Below, one piece after another: positions 1 through 9,027 of a stretch of DNA of 64,000 nt. Under the pieces are notes generated by a model. It ran no database searches, was not told the DNA's origin, and was given only the letters and a program-made list of their open reading frames with translations. The DNA is from Paenibacillus sp. Root444D2 (GTDB taxonomy: Bacteria; Bacillota; Bacilli; Paenibacillales; NBRC-103111). Every line of letters begins with the position of its first letter. The first letter of the stretch is position 1. The DNA lies in NCBI RefSeq assembly GCF_001426375.1, contig NZ_LMEO01000002.1:142986-206985 (forward strand), read 5' to 3'. The position numbers and the translations under genes were made by a program.

Positions 1-618
1 CATCTCTTCTTGAACCGATAATCGATTGAGAATTTGTTGAAGCTGTCGTTTGTACATAGAACCTTCCGCTGTGAGCGGTATCTCCTGCTCTTGTGAGATG
101 AACGTCAAGAAATGAAAGATGTCATCGACGATAAGTAATTGCTCATCCCGGTATACATTAGGTTCACTTGTTGTTTTCAGGCTTTGTTTGAACTGTCCGG
201 TTAGAACATCACTAAATCTACGCTTCAAATCTTGCGGAACATGAAATAAAAACTTAGTCTGCTGTGAATAGCCGTTAAACAGCCATCCAAGTTTCTTGAA
301 TTTAATGATCATATCCCGAGGATTCCATTCCTCTGAATCCTCCTTCTGAAATCGTGATTGTTGAACTCTAGCGACAAGTTCTTCAATACTGAAAGCGTTG
401 CGAGGATCGAAAAGCAGCGAATTCAAAAATCGAATATCCTCCAAGGCTAAGCCTTGAATGTGCTTCTCGAAAATCTCTCTGCGCAGAGCTGTGCTCAAAA
501 TCGATTGAATCAATTCATTCTTCGAATTACCATTACACTCACACTCGTAGGTATGAGCAATTCGGCCTAATTCATGGATATCGGCATAACTGAGCATATC
601 CGCTAGGTTCATTTCCAT
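1..618 (-). CDS. N-terminal part of an unrecognised protein, cut by the window edge
   Basis: An open frame of 206 codons runs from an ATG at 618 to the window edge without a stop, so the C-terminus lies outside. The protein begins MEMNLADMLSYADIHEL and is soluble and charged, with no signal peptide or membrane segment. Residues ~75-135 look like a helical winged-helix-type region (IEELVARVQ ... DMIIKFKKLGWL). A G-rich ribosome-binding stretch lies just upstream of the ATG. The N-terminus vaguely recalls the DNA-binding segments that precede XPB/Ssl2-type helicase cores, but no helicase motif is within the visible part, so the function is unknown. It is the last minus-strand gene in the window, separated from the phosphatase gene by a terminator. 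Confidence 0.7.
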   Translation of the reverse strand, partial: MEMNLADMLSYADIHELGRIAHTYECECNGNSKNELIQSILSTALRREIFEKHIQGLALEDIRFLNSLLFDPRNAFSIEELVARVQQSRFQKEDSEEWNPRDMIIKFKKLGWLFNGYSQQTKFLFHVPQDLKRRFSDVLTGQFKQSLKTTSEPNVYRDEQLLIVDDIFHFLTFISQEQEIPLTAEGSMYKRQLQQILNRLSVQEEM

Positions 619-703
619 CCTACATCCCCCATTTAGCGAAGCTTTCAGCTCCGAGGTTTCTAGTAACCATTATGGGATTTTTCACCAAAAATATTCCAAT
701 CGA

Positions 704-738
704 ATAAAAAAACATGACTCTTTCAAAAAAGTCATGTT
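704..738 (-). terminator. Terminator after the histidine phosphatase gene
   Basis: A nine-base-pair stem (AACATGACT at 711-719 with AGTCATGTT at 730-738) is followed on the minus strand by a T-rich run. The plus-strand side is also T-rich, so it could act in both directions. Confidence 0.75.
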
Positions 739-752
739 TTACTTTATTGCTA

Positions 753-1334
753 TTATTCAGTTATAGATTGTAAGTGAGTTAAACAGTTATACAATTGAAG
801 CTCCCAGCCCTCTTTTTGACGAAGTAGAATGGTCAGCGATGTATTCTGCAGAAAATCTTCACGATCCATGCGAAGAACCCTAAGAATCTGTACGATAAAA
901 CCTCCATGAGAAATCAATAATATTTTCCCACTCGGATAAGTCTGAAGTAATTCTGCTTCTAGCTCTGTCCATCGTTTCCATAGATCTTCATCTGACTCTT
1001 GACCTAGTTCCTGAAGCTTCCAATTGGGTCCCCAGCGCTCTTCTCTTTCTGCAACGGTAGTTCCTTCTACCTGCCCATATTTACGCTCCCTTAGCCTCTT
1101 GTCTGTGCCTATAAAGGGGATCCCCGACAGATCCGAAACGATTTGTGCAGTTTCTCTTGCTCTCGTTAGATCACTGCTTATAATACCATCCCAGGTTTCT
1201 TTTGCTAATCTTAGTCCAAGTAACCGAGCTTGCTCTCTGCCTTCCCCGGTTAATTCTGTATCAAGCTGCCCCTGCAGCTTTCCAAGACGATTCCATTCTG
1301 TACTCCCATGACGTATGAATCCGATTGTTGTCAT
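753..1334 (-). CDS. Histidine phosphatase family protein (phosphoglycerate mutase-like)
   Basis: This 193-residue cytosolic protein starts MTTIGFIRHGSTEWN, carrying the RHG motif whose histidine is phosphorylated in the catalytic cycle of the family. A second catalytic histidine is in LLISHGGFI (~residue 140), and the acidic segment LRERKYGQVEG lies between. The family includes phosphatases acting on sugar phosphates, cobalamin precursors and other small phosphoesters; the substrate cannot be read from the sequence. An in-frame start six codons upstream exists, but the GGTGGAGGG motif is well placed only for the ATG at 1334. It lies just downstream of the sigma/anti-sigma pair but is separated from it by a terminator. 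Confidence 0.88.
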   Translation of the reverse strand: MTTIGFIRHGSTEWNRLGKLQGQLDTELTGEGREQARLLGLRLAKETWDGIISSDLTRARETAQIVSDLSGIPFIGTDKRLRERKYGQVEGTTVAEREERWGPNWKLQELGQESDEDLWKRWTELEAELLQTYPSGKILLISHGGFIVQILRVLRMDREDFLQNTSLTILLRQKEGWELQLYNCLTHLQSITE

Positions 1335-1360
1335 TCGCTTGCCCTCCACCATCTCTATAA

Positions 1361-1387
1361 AATAAAAAATGCTCCTACAGGAGCATT
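1361..1387 (-). terminator. Terminator of the sigma/anti-sigma operon
   Basis: The stem AATGCTCCT (1368-1376) pairs with AGGAGCATT (1379-1387) and is followed on the minus strand by TTTTTTATTT. It overlaps the stop codon of the anti-sigma gene. Confidence 0.8.
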
Positions 1388-2015
1388 ATGCTTTTGTTCG
1401 TGACAACCAATTCATAATAATGATTGTAGCAATTAGACCTAGTATCGAAACGACCAGTAAGTAATGCGGATAGGAGTGAATAGGTCCTACGTGGAAGCGT
1501 AAAGGTTCCATGAAGCTAGGATTCAGACTCGCTACCGCGTCCCCCATCTTATGGCCATTCATCGATTCAGCACCGCTGGTCTTCAGGGCTTGCGGCGCTT
1601 GAAGATCAAACAAAGAATTATCCGCAGTTGCTATTGAAGATTGTGGCGTTCCATCGTACACGATTGCAAATAAGAAGCTGAATACGAATAAGGCTAAACA
1701 AAAAGCAATAACAGCGGTAAGATTCCGTCTAAGTGTGTAAGAGATGGCATACATACGTTCAGAAACTGGAATTCGCCATGACTCATTTTCGTAAATTCGA
1801 TTCATAACCTTGCCCGAAACCATTGGCTCATAATCAGGCAGCTCACTCTCAATCGCCGCAGTACGAATGAGTATCGTACTTTCTTCCCATATTTGAAATT
1901 CTTCTGCACATTCGGCACAAGTTGTTATATGCTCATCTACCGCGGCACGACGCAGGTCATCATTCGGCAAATCCCAATATACCCCAAATAACTCCTGGAT
2001 CTCACTACACTTCAT
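1386..2015 (-). CDS. Membrane anti-sigma factor with zinc-finger domain
   Basis: The 209-residue product carries the anti-sigma zinc-binding signature HxxxCxxC at residues 29-36 (DEHITTCAECAEEF) near its N-terminus. Two hydrophobic segments follow, ~residues 98-118 and ~183-203, so the zinc domain should face the cytoplasm. Members of this family hold a cognate ECF sigma factor inactive until an envelope signal is received. The gene begins seven bases after the stop of the upstream sigma gene, and its ribosome-binding site lies inside the end of that gene, indicating translational coupling. The signal it senses is not evident. Assignment as the partner of the adjacent sigma factor is an inference from position and domain. 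Confidence 0.88.
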   Translation of the reverse strand: MKCSEIQELFGVYWDLPNDDLRRAAVDEHITTCAECAEEFQIWEESTILIRTAAIESELPDYEPMVSGKVMNRIYENESWRIPVSERMYAISYTLRRNLTAVIAFCLALFVFSFLFAIVYDGTPQSSIATADNSLFDLQAPQALKTSGAESMNGHKMGDAVASLNPSFMEPLRFHVGPIHSYPHYLLVVSILGLIATIIIMNWLSRTKA

Positions 2016-2021
2016 GATCTT

Positions 2022-2603
2022 TCATCCCTTCGATTCTTCGAATATCGGTTCACTGAAATAAGGATCCAGTTGTAATTTAACGGATGCCCTTGCTCTAAAC
2101 AAGAGTGACTTCACCGAGCTTACCGTTTGGCCTAAAATGTTCGCGATTTCCTGATAATCCATCTGATCGTACTCTCTAAGTATCAAAGCCGATCGTTGTT
2201 TCTCTGGTAAACTGTTAATTGCTTCGCGAACCATAGACACTTTCTCATTACGCAGCATAGCTTGCTCTGGCATGGCATCAAAGGATGCATGTGGCGTAAG
2301 TCCACTTTGTTCCAACGAGACTTGAACGCTTTTATTTTTGCGCAGCTCACTCAGAACCGTATTCCGGGCAATGGTGTATAACCAGGTTGAAAAGGATGCC
2401 TCGATTTCACGGAAAGAATGCAAACTGCGATACGCTTTATAAAAAGTTTCGTTACACAGATCTTCTGCGATGGCTTCCATCTGCGTATTCTTTAACATAT
2501 GAAATATAAATGCAAGGATTTTACGCTCGTAACGACGCATAAGTTCATTGTAAAGTTGAACATTTCCATCCTTGATTTCTCTGATCAATTGGGAATCGGT
2601 CAT
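2022..2603 (-). CDS. ECF-family RNA polymerase sigma factor
   Basis: This 193-residue protein has the two-domain architecture of extracytoplasmic-function sigma factors. Region 2 covers ~residues 10-85 (EDLCNETFYKAYRSLHSFR, then FSTWLYTIARN). Region 4 covers ~residues 125-180 and has a helix-turn-helix in YQEIANILGQTVSSVKSLL. It should direct RNA polymerase to a small regulon when released by the anti-sigma factor encoded immediately downstream. An AGGAGG motif precedes the ATG at 2603. Its regulon and signal are not visible here. It lies downstream of the putative small RNA terminator at 2879-2904, so it probably has its own promoter in 2604-2880. Confidence 0.92.
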   Translation of the reverse strand: MTDSQLIREIKDGNVQLYNELMRRYERKILAFIFHMLKNTQMEAIAEDLCNETFYKAYRSLHSFREIEASFSTWLYTIARNTVLSELRKNKSVQVSLEQSGLTPHASFDAMPEQAMLRNEKVSMVREAINSLPEKQRSALILREYDQMDYQEIANILGQTVSSVKSLLFRARASVKLQLDPYFSEPIFEESKG

Positions 2604-2878
2604 TACGTGGCGGCCCTCCTAACGATCCCGGGTACCACTCCAACTGCTCATACATGTTGTACTGCTGCAGGAGTGAAAAGTTGCGGTTATTTGTGAAAAA
2701 ATTATGAATTTATGTATGAATAAAATACGAGCCTATAAAACCTTCTTGATCCATCACGAAATTCCTGCTAGATTCGACAAATTGTTGGATAAAGTTCAAT
2801 TCGCAGCGTGTCTGATGCAAACAACAGACTGTCCTTCCCATTATATAATAAAATCAGAAAAATATGGTATATATGCAC

Positions 2879-2952
2879 AAAAAAAAACCGCCGAATCGGC
2901 GGTTGCACTTATGGTGCGATTATCGGATAGGAGTGGAGAGAAACCATACTGT
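2879..2952 (-). ncRNA. Putative small regulatory RNA (~74 nt)
   Basis: A perfect promoter and a strong intrinsic terminator (AACCGCCG/CGGCGGTT stem at 2886-2904, then a run of about nine T on the minus strand) enclose about 74 nt. TATGGT and ACCATA can pair in the 5' part and display a single-stranded C/U-rich segment, CTCTCCACTCCTAT (~2940-2927), that is complementary to Shine-Dalgarno sequences. The only open frame in it (12 codons) lacks a ribosome-binding site. This arrangement is typical of trans-acting small RNAs in Firmicutes. It could alternatively be a leader with constitutive termination for the sigma operon. Confidence 0.6.
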
Positions 2953-2958
2953 ACTTTT

Positions 2959-2987
2959 ATTATATGTATACGGTTTCATTCTGTCAA
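2959..2987 (-). promoter_or_regulatory. Consensus sigma-A promoter of the small RNA candidate
   Basis: Reading the minus strand, TTGACA (2987-2982) and TATAAT (2964-2959) are both perfect consensus hexamers separated by exactly 17 bp. The predicted start is near 2952. There is no coding sequence before the terminator at 2879-2904. Confidence 0.85.
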
Positions 2988-3021
2988 TACTTATTTTGAA
3001 AACGTTTACTAACTCATTTTT

Positions 3022-3891
3022 TTAAGATTGAAGGGGTTGTAATTGATGCCTCTTCGCTTGCTTAATCAAATTATTTATGGAATGTGGTCGAATGAATGGA
3101 CTGCCTGCATTGATCCGTGGGATTTGCATAGGATCCGTTTCCTTCATGGTTATACCTGGCTTTGTTGTAAAGGCAAACTTAACTCCAGCTTCCTGAAGAT
3201 ATGAAATCGTAACATCATCATAGCTTCCGAAAGGGTACGCATAGGAATCGACGGACTTTGAGCCATTCACTTCAATGAGTTTAGAAAGACCTGTCCGGGT
3301 ATCGTTCAGAATTCTTTGTTTGAATTCATCGTTTGTTTCTATTATACCGTTTAGTGTTATTTTGTTGGTTAACAGCGGCTTGCCATTGCTCATCGCATGC
3401 AGCGCATCCGAATGACATTGAAAATCAATGCCAGCAAACTCATTTCGCATTTTCATAATCTCTTCTCTAGACAAGGAAGGTAAAGGTGTTCCTCCCGGGT
3501 TGTCCAAATCTTTGGTAATAACGAAGTTCACAGCAGGTACTCGCATTTTTTTGAGTATCGGAAAAGCATTGGTGTAGAAGCTTTTGTAGCCATCATCAAA
3601 CGTAACAAGCACCGCATTGTCAGGAATTGCCGTCCCTTCTGACTTGAAGCTTTTAAACTCATCCATGCTAATGAAATGATAACCTTTCCGCTGCATAGCC
3701 TCCAACTGCTTTTCGAACAGCTTAGTCGAAATCGTCACGGAGCCCTGTACCTGATCATCGATATGGTGATACACAAGTACAACAACTTCATTTGAATAAA
3801 CAACATCATTTGCTCGCACTAAGGATGGCAAAAAATTCATGAAAGCGATTAACAAAATAAGCATACTTTTCCATACTAATTGGATCTTCAT
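3022..3891 (-). CDS. Secreted polysaccharide deacetylase (NodB fold)
   Basis: The product (289 residues from the ATG; a GTG lies one codon upstream) has an N-terminal signal peptide (ILLIAFMNFLPSLVRA). The carbohydrate esterase 4 fold shows VLVYHHID, the metal/catalytic motif TFDDGY, the histidine motif CHSDALH and a later SYAYPFGSYDD. It resembles the PgaB/IcaB-type subfamily acting on extracellular N-acetylated polymers, although the substrate is unproven. The family normally has HxxxH after the DDG motif; here CHSDALHAM supplies two histidines. It stands alone between the tyrA terminator and the small RNA region. Confidence 0.85.
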   Translation of the reverse strand: MKIQLVWKSMLILLIAFMNFLPSLVRANDVVYSNEVVVLVYHHIDDQVQGSVTISTKLFEKQLEAMQRKGYHFISMDEFKSFKSEGTAIPDNAVLVTFDDGYKSFYTNAFPILKKMRVPAVNFVITKDLDNPGGTPLPSLSREEIMKMRNEFAGIDFQCHSDALHAMSNGKPLLTNKITLNGIIETNDEFKQRILNDTRTGLSKLIEVNGSKSVDSYAYPFGSYDDVTISYLQEAGVKFAFTTKPGITMKETDPMQIPRINAGSPFIRPHSINNLIKQAKRHQLQPLQS

Positions 3892-3984
3892 CACGTTCGC
3901 CCCACAATAAAATATGTAATATATATATGAATAGATGTCATTATATCACGAAGCTTTTTCTTTGAGAATCTGTTAACAAAAATA

Positions 3985-4045
3985 AAATAAGCTGATCCCT
4001 TCCTCTTTTCGAATTGTCCAAAAAAGGAAAGAAACCAGCTTATTT
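3985..4045 (-). terminator. Terminator of the trp-hisC-tyrA operon
   Basis: AAATAAGCTG (3985-3994) pairs with CAGCTTATTT (4036-4045), with further imperfect pairing inside, and is followed by T-rich sequence on the minus strand just after tyrA. Confidence 0.7.
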
Positions 4046-4062
4046 ATCTACAATTATGAGCA

Positions 4063-5151
4063 TTAAACATGCACTGCGTATGGCCCACTGAGCAGCTCAG
4101 ATGCCCGATCGGCGTCTTCCTGATTTCGAAAGGAAAGACGCAGTATACCAGGAACATCTTCACGGCTTTCAATAATTTGAATGTTGCTTAAATTAATTCT
4201 AGCGTTACCTAGTAAGGTTGTAATTTGGCCAATGATACCAGGGTGATCAGGAATATCAACATAAATATCGAATAAGGACGTAATCATTCCTTTTCTGCGT
4301 TCAGGCAATTGACTGCGAAACTCACCTGCAACACGGAATTGTTCAGCGATCCCTTCACCGTCACCTTGTTCCAGCAACTTAATAAAGCGCGACATTTCTA
4401 GCTTCCAATCCGTAAGCAGTTTAAGCAGCACATCCTTATTGTTAACAAGAATATCGCGCCAAATCATCGGTTCACTGGATGCAATACGTGTGATATCCCT
4501 GAAGCCGCCAGCAGCCAGATTTTGATACAACGGATTTGTTTCGTTATAGCCTCTTACTTGGTTAACCAATGCAACCGCGATAATATGCGGTAAATGGCTG
4601 ATCGCTCCTACGATGTCATCGTGTTCACGTGCGCCTACTTGGACAATTTGAGCCTTCGTCTTCCTGAGCAGCTCCGTTAGACGATCAACCTCAGCTTGTG
4701 GTGTACCCTCTGCCGGTGTCAGGACATAGAACGCATTTTCGAAAAGGTGCGAGGAAGCTGCCTCCACCCCATGACGTTCAGAGCCTGCCATTGGATGACC
4801 GCCGATAAAAAAGACGTTCTCCTTGACAAAGGATGCTGCGCTCTCCGTGATTGAAGCTTTGGTACTACCAACATCTGTGATGATGCAACCATCTTTCAGA
4901 GGGAGCTGCATGAGCTGCTGCACATATTCCTCTAACATACCAACTGGCACGCATAGAAAAATGTAGTCCGCTCCTTCTACCGCTTCAGCCATGCTAGTTG
5001 TAGCCAAATCAACAACATTCCGTTTTAGTAGCTTTTCAACTGACTTCGGATTCGGTGAGTGACCAACGACTGTAAAACCAGGTTTTCCTTTATAGCATAA
5101 GGCAAGTGATCCACCGATCAGCCCTACACCGAATATCGCAATTTTCGTCAT
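4063..5151 (-). CDS. tyrA: Prephenate dehydrogenase with C-terminal ACT domain
   Basis: TyrA oxidatively decarboxylates prephenate to 4-hydroxyphenylpyruvate in tyrosine synthesis. The 362-residue protein opens with a Rossmann nucleotide-binding motif, FGVGLIGGSLA. It contains GGHPMAGSERHG and the HLPHIIA segment of the family, and ends with an ACT-type domain (~residues 290-360, DIPDHPGIIGQITTLLG) that usually confers feedback control by an aromatic amino acid. AAAGG is positioned before the ATG at 5151. It is the last gene of the supraoperon: the aroE gene that follows tyrA in B. subtilis is not here. Confidence 0.95.
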   Translation of the reverse strand: MTKIAIFGVGLIGGSLALCYKGKPGFTVVGHSPNPKSVEKLLKRNVVDLATTSMAEAVEGADYIFLCVPVGMLEEYVQQLMQLPLKDGCIITDVGSTKASITESAASFVKENVFFIGGHPMAGSERHGVEAASSHLFENAFYVLTPAEGTPQAEVDRLTELLRKTKAQIVQVGAREHDDIVGAISHLPHIIAVALVNQVRGYNETNPLYQNLAAGGFRDITRIASSEPMIWRDILVNNKDVLLKLLTDWKLEMSRFIKLLEQGDGEGIAEQFRVAGEFRSQLPERRKGMITSLFDIYVDIPDHPGIIGQITTLLGNARINLSNIQIIESREDVPGILRLSFRNQEDADRASELLSGPYAVHV

Positions 5152-5174
5152 GAAATCAACCTTTATGATTTAAA

Positions 5175-6275
5175 TTAGGCCTGAACAGCAACCTCAGCAA
5201 GCACTTGTGTTAGAGCGGCGATGAATTTCTCATTCTGTTCACGCGAGCCAATTGTAACCCGAAGCGACGTTGGGAAGCCCAACATATGACCTCCTCGAAT
5301 GATGATACCTCGACGCAGCAAACCATTAAATACATCCGCTGCTGGCCGACCGACATTCACCATGATGAAGTTACCATGTGCCGGAAATGCCTGCAGACCC
5401 ATCTTATCAAACTGTTCTGTTAAGTAGTGTAAGCCAGCCGTGTTCGCTTCTCGGCAGCTTTGGATAAAATCTTGATCTTTGATTGCGGCAAGCGCAGCAG
5501 CTTGAGCAAATCTGGTCGTGTTAAAAGGTTCCCGCACTTGATTAATCGATCGAATAACATCAGGATGTCCGATCCCGTAGCCAATTCGCAGGGAAGCCAA
5601 CCCATAAATTTTTGAAAAAGTACGCAACGCAATGACATTGCGGTATTGACCAATTAGCTCTATGCTATCCGGGAATTCCCCCGTCGTGTTGTACTCGCAG
5701 TAAGCTTCATCAAGAACGACTAAAACATGATCTGGAACTTTGGCCAAAAACGCCTTAATCTCCGCATCGGTATTCATCGTTCCTGTCGGATTGTTCGGGT
5801 TACAAATCCAAACGATCTTCGTACGTTCCGTAATCGCTGCTAGCATGCCATCCAAATCGTGCGTTCCTTCTTTCAAAGGAACTTCAATGGACACTGCGCC
5901 TTCGATCTCACAGTTATGCTTGTACTGAGGAAACGTATGTGTAGCCATAACGGATTCGTCACCTTGCACAAGGAAAGCCCGCGCGAGCATCAGAATGACT
6001 TCATCGGAACCTGCTCCAAAAATAAGCTGATTCTTTGCCACTCCAAGTGATTCAGCAACTGCTTCTGTCAATTGCACAGCTCCCCCATCAGGATACAAGC
6101 TGATGTTGGATATTTCCGCTTCAATTGCTGCTTTTACTTTAGGCGAGGAGCCGAAAGGGTTTTCGTTTGACGCCAGCTTTATTACTTCTGTCAAACCTAG
6201 CTCACGTTTCACTTCTTCAATAGGTTTACCTGGTTGATAGACAGGTAAATGTACAATCGTTTCTTTCGGTTTCAT
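5175..6275 (-). CDS. hisC: Histidinol-phosphate/aromatic aminotransferase
   Basis: HisC is a pyridoxal-phosphate aminotransferase acting in histidine biosynthesis and, in Bacillus-type clusters, also in tyrosine and phenylalanine transamination. The sequence shows LASNENPFG, the FGAGSDEVI loop, NPNNPTGT, and the cofactor lysine in TFSKIYGLA with RIGYG downstream. The ATG at 6275 is preferred over the upstream GTG because the GAGGTG ribosome-binding motif overlaps that GTG. This gives 366 residues, a normal length. It lies 17 bp after trpA and 23 bp before tyrA, consistent with co-transcription. Confidence 0.95.
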   Translation of the reverse strand: MKPKETIVHLPVYQPGKPIEEVKRELGLTEVIKLASNENPFGSSPKVKAAIEAEISNISLYPDGGAVQLTEAVAESLGVAKNQLIFGAGSDEVILMLARAFLVQGDESVMATHTFPQYKHNCEIEGAVSIEVPLKEGTHDLDGMLAAITERTKIVWICNPNNPTGTMNTDAEIKAFLAKVPDHVLVVLDEAYCEYNTTGEFPDSIELIGQYRNVIALRTFSKIYGLASLRIGYGIGHPDVIRSINQVREPFNTTRFAQAAALAAIKDQDFIQSCREANTAGLHYLTEQFDKMGLQAFPAHGNFIMVNVGRPAADVFNGLLRRGIIIRGGHMLGFPTSLRVTIGSREQNEKFIAALTQVLAEVAVQA

Positions 6276-6292
6276 GATAGTCACCTCGTCAA

Positions 6293-7108
6293 TTATATGT
6301 CCGAACGTTTTAATTGTCCCACAAAGTTACGAATTTGCAAGAGTCCTTCCGGATGTGCAGCATTGGCTTCTAGTTGAGGCAGTACGTTCTCAATCGTTCG
6401 TACAATGGCACTTCCTACTACGACTCCATCACAAAGCTTCTCAAAGCGCTTAACTTGCTCGCGATTCGAAATACCGAAGCCGACGACAATCGGAACACTA
6501 GCAGCTTCCCGTACCGTTGCAAGGAATTCCTCGATGCCTCCGAAGAATTCGGCGCGCTCGCCTGTTACTCCTAATGATGATACACAATAGACGAATCCGC
6601 GAGCTCCAGCAGCAATTCGCTTCACGCGCTCATTGGATGTTGGTGCAACCAACGGGATTAGATGAATCCCATTAGCTTCAGCAATCGCTCTTGTCTCACT
6701 GTCTTCTTCCAACGGAAGATCAGGAATAATAATGCCGCTGATTTCATTGTCCTGCATCACTTTGAAAATGCGATCCAGTCCAATTTGTAAAACTGGATTA
6801 TAATACGTAAAAAGAATGAAAGGCAGCTTAGAACCTCTGTTTCTCGCCTGACGAGCGACATCCATGACATCAAAGATTGAAATTTTGCGCTGTAAAGCAC
6901 GTTCAGAGGAACGTTGAATCACAGGACCGTCAGCTAACGGATCGGAATAAGGAACACCTAGCTCGATCAAGTCGGCACCTGCGCGCTCCATTTCCAGAAT
7001 AAGCTCAAGAGATGCTTCAAGGGAAGGATCTCCGATGGTCAAGAAAGGAATCATCGCTGTTTCCCCGCGCTCTTTGAGCTCGGCAAATCGACTATCAATA
7101 CGGTTCAT
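6293..7108 (-). CDS. trpA: Tryptophan synthase alpha subunit
   Basis: TrpA cleaves indole-3-glycerol phosphate to indole, which is channelled to TrpB. The 271-residue TIM-barrel shows the catalytic glutamate in ELGVPYSDPLADGP and the conserved FGIS segment near the C-terminal phosphate-binding loop. GGGGAGG overlapping the end of trpB precedes the ATG, showing tight coupling (stop of trpB is only three bases upstream). Sequence and position are entirely ordinary for the family. Confidence 0.97.
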   Translation of the reverse strand: MNRIDSRFAELKERGETAMIPFLTIGDPSLEASLELILEMERAGADLIELGVPYSDPLADGPVIQRSSERALQRKISIFDVMDVARQARNRGSKLPFILFTYYNPVLQIGLDRIFKVMQDNEISGIIIPDLPLEEDSETRAIAEANGIHLIPLVAPTSNERVKRIAAGARGFVYCVSSLGVTGERAEFFGGIEEFLATVREAASVPIVVGFGISNREQVKRFEKLCDGVVVGSAIVRTIENVLPQLEANAAHPEGLLQIRNFVGQLKRSDI

Positions 7109-7111
7109 CGC

Positions 7112-8308
7112 TTATTCCCTCCCCATGCCGAGATAGCTCATAATGGATTCAACATCTTTATCGCCACGTCCAGAAAGATTTACGATAATAATTTCATCCT
7201 TGGACATGGTAGGAGCTATTTTAACCGTTTGAGCAATGGCATGTGCACTCTCTAAGGCTGGAATTATTCCTTCTGTACGGCTAAGCAGTTGAAGTGCATC
7301 TAGTGCTTCCTGATCCGAAATCGGATAATAAGTAGCTCGCTCAATATCTTTGAGGTAGGAATGCTCCGGTCCAATCCCAGGGTAATCTAAGCCTGCTGAA
7401 ATTGAGTGAGCCGGCAGTACTTGACCATACTCATCCTGCAGTAAATAGCTAAGTGAGCCTTGGAAAACGCCAGGAGTTCCCTTGGTCATTGTAGCTGCAT
7501 GTTCCTCGGTGTGAATACCGCGGCCAGCCGCTTCCACGCCAATGAGTTTCACGGATTCATCTTGGACGAACGGGTAGAAAATACCCATCGCGTTACTGCC
7601 TCCGCCTACACAAGCAATTACAGCATCCGGCAATCTGCCTTCGGTTTCAAGGATTTGCTCACGTGACTCATCGCCAATGACACGTTGGAAATCACGTACC
7701 ATCATAGGGTAAGGATGCGGTCCTGTAACGGACCCTAGGATATAATAAGTATCCTGAACATTGCTAACCCAGTAACGTAGCGTTTCATTACAAGCATCTT
7801 TCAACGTACGTGTACCAGACGTAACAGGAATGACATCGGATCCGAGCAATTTCATGCGGAATACATTTAACTGCTGACGCTTCGTGTCTTCCTCACCCAT
7901 GAATACTTTACACTCAAATCCCATTAAAGCAGCTACAGTTGCTGATGCAACACCATGCTGACCAGCGCCAGTTTCCGCTATAATCTTCTTCTTCCCCATT
8001 CGTTTAGCGAGAACCGCTTGCCCAATGGTGTTATTAATTTTGTGAGCACCTGTATGGTTCAAATCCTCACGCTTCAAATAAATTTTGGCTCCGCCCAAAA
8101 GCTCAGAAAGTCGCTCTGCATAGTAAAGCGGTGTTGGCCGGCCCGAATATTGCTTTTGTAGGTAGCGCACCTCGGCAATAAATTCAGGATCATCTTTATA
8201 TTGTTCATAAGCTTCTTCAAGCTCAATCAAAGCGTTCATCAACGTCTCAGGTACATAACGGCCGCCGAACTTGCCGAATCTGCCATGCTGGTCAGGTACT
8301 TGCGTCAC
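7112..8308 (-). CDS. trpB: Tryptophan synthase beta subunit
   Basis: TrpB condenses indole with serine to give tryptophan, using pyridoxal phosphate. The 398-residue protein carries the cofactor lysine in HKINNTIGQ, the GAGQHGVA segment and the phosphate-binding GGGSNAMG loop. It starts at a GTG whose GTGA overlaps the trpF stop codon, a classical translational coupling arrangement. It is an alpha-dependent (TrpB1) type because of its length and neighbouring trpA. Confidence 0.97.
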   Translation of the reverse strand: MTQVPDQHGRFGKFGGRYVPETLMNALIELEEAYEQYKDDPEFIAEVRYLQKQYSGRPTPLYYAERLSELLGGAKIYLKREDLNHTGAHKINNTIGQAVLAKRMGKKKIIAETGAGQHGVASATVAALMGFECKVFMGEEDTKRQQLNVFRMKLLGSDVIPVTSGTRTLKDACNETLRYWVSNVQDTYYILGSVTGPHPYPMMVRDFQRVIGDESREQILETEGRLPDAVIACVGGGSNAMGIFYPFVQDESVKLIGVEAAGRGIHTEEHAATMTKGTPGVFQGSLSYLLQDEYGQVLPAHSISAGLDYPGIGPEHSYLKDIERATYYPISDQEALDALQLLSRTEGIIPALESAHAIAQTVKIAPTMSKDEIIIVNLSGRGDKDVESIMSYLGMGRE

Positions 8309-9003
8309 TTTCGAGTCACCCTTTCCACAAATGCTGTAATTTTGGCTATATCTTTTACGCCATCGGTCTCAACGCCGCTGGAAACATCTACGCCATCGGG
8401 GTAATAGGCTGTTACTAGTTGATCAACATTATCAGGTTGAAGCCCGCCTGCTACTAGCAGCGCCACTCCTGCTGAGCGCGCCCACTCCTGATAAACAGGA
8501 ATGCAGTTCCAAGCAAAAGTTTTGCCTGATCCTCCACCATAAACAGGGTCGAATGTATCCAGCAAAACAGCATCGACTGTCCCTATATAAGGGTCAAGCT
8601 GCGCGGCTACATCCTCCAAATTGGGGATTTTATTTTCTGTCTTGGAAATCGAAACGGACTTGAACACTTTCACCTGAAAATGTTCACGAACCCATCGGCA
8701 AAAATCAGGTGTTTCCTGATTATGTAACTGTACGACATCAAGAGGCGCCACCGCTAGAATGTCGGTTAACTGCTCCTTGCTCGGATTAACGAATACCCCT
8801 ACGGTTAATGGGATAGCTACCCCTTTAGCCTCTTCTGATTTCAAATAGGAAATCAGTTCTCCAGCCTTCTCTGCCGTAACTTGCCGCTTGCTCGGTGCAA
8901 AAACAAAACCGATATGTGCTATCGGCAAATGCACGATTGATTTTAACACTTCAACGCTTTGAAGTCCACAAATTTTTACCGTTGGAACTGTCCCCACAGC
9001 CAT
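8305..9003 (-). CDS. trpF: Phosphoribosylanthranilate isomerase
   Basis: TrpF converts phosphoribosylanthranilate to CdRP by an Amadori rearrangement. The catalytic cysteine is in VKICGLQ near the N-terminus, and the aspartate in [17 protein letters not shown]; the phosphate-binding segment GGLQPDNV follows. An ATG at 9003 with AAGGAGAAAGAGG upstream gives 232 residues; a TTG at 9027, directly after the trpC stop, would add eight residues and cannot be excluded. The 3' end overlaps trpB by four bases. Confidence 0.95.
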   Translation of the reverse strand: MAVGTVPTVKICGLQSVEVLKSIVHLPIAHIGFVFAPSKRQVTAEKAGELISYLKSEEAKGVAIPLTVGVFVNPSKEQLTDILAVAPLDVVQLHNQETPDFCRWVREHFQVKVFKSVSISKTENKIPNLEDVAAQLDPYIGTVDAVLLDTFDPVYGGGSGKTFAWNCIPVYQEWARSAGVALLVAGGLQPDNVDQLVTAYYPDGVDVSSGVETDGVKDIAKITAFVERVTRK

Positions 9004-9027
9004 CAAATTCGCCTCTTTCTCCTTCAA

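Larger units (their letters stand above)
2604..3021. other. Intergenic region with a small RNA candidate
   Basis: This 418-bp gap holds a sigma-A promoter and terminator pair that delimit a short minus-strand transcript, plus leader sequence of the sigma gene. The plus-strand open frame at 2704-3012 has no ribosome-binding site and no recognisable protein character, so I do not call it a gene. Confidence 0.6.

Noticed and set aside
2771..2797. Possible ECF-type autoregulatory promoter (GAACTT ... GTCGAATC) before the sigma gene
   Set aside because: The spacing and the second element do not match well-known ECF consensus sequences closely enough.
2704..3012. Plus-strand open frame of 102 codons across the small RNA region
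   Set aside because: It has no ribosome-binding site or promoter in that direction, runs through the minus-strand promoter and terminator and has no protein-like composition.
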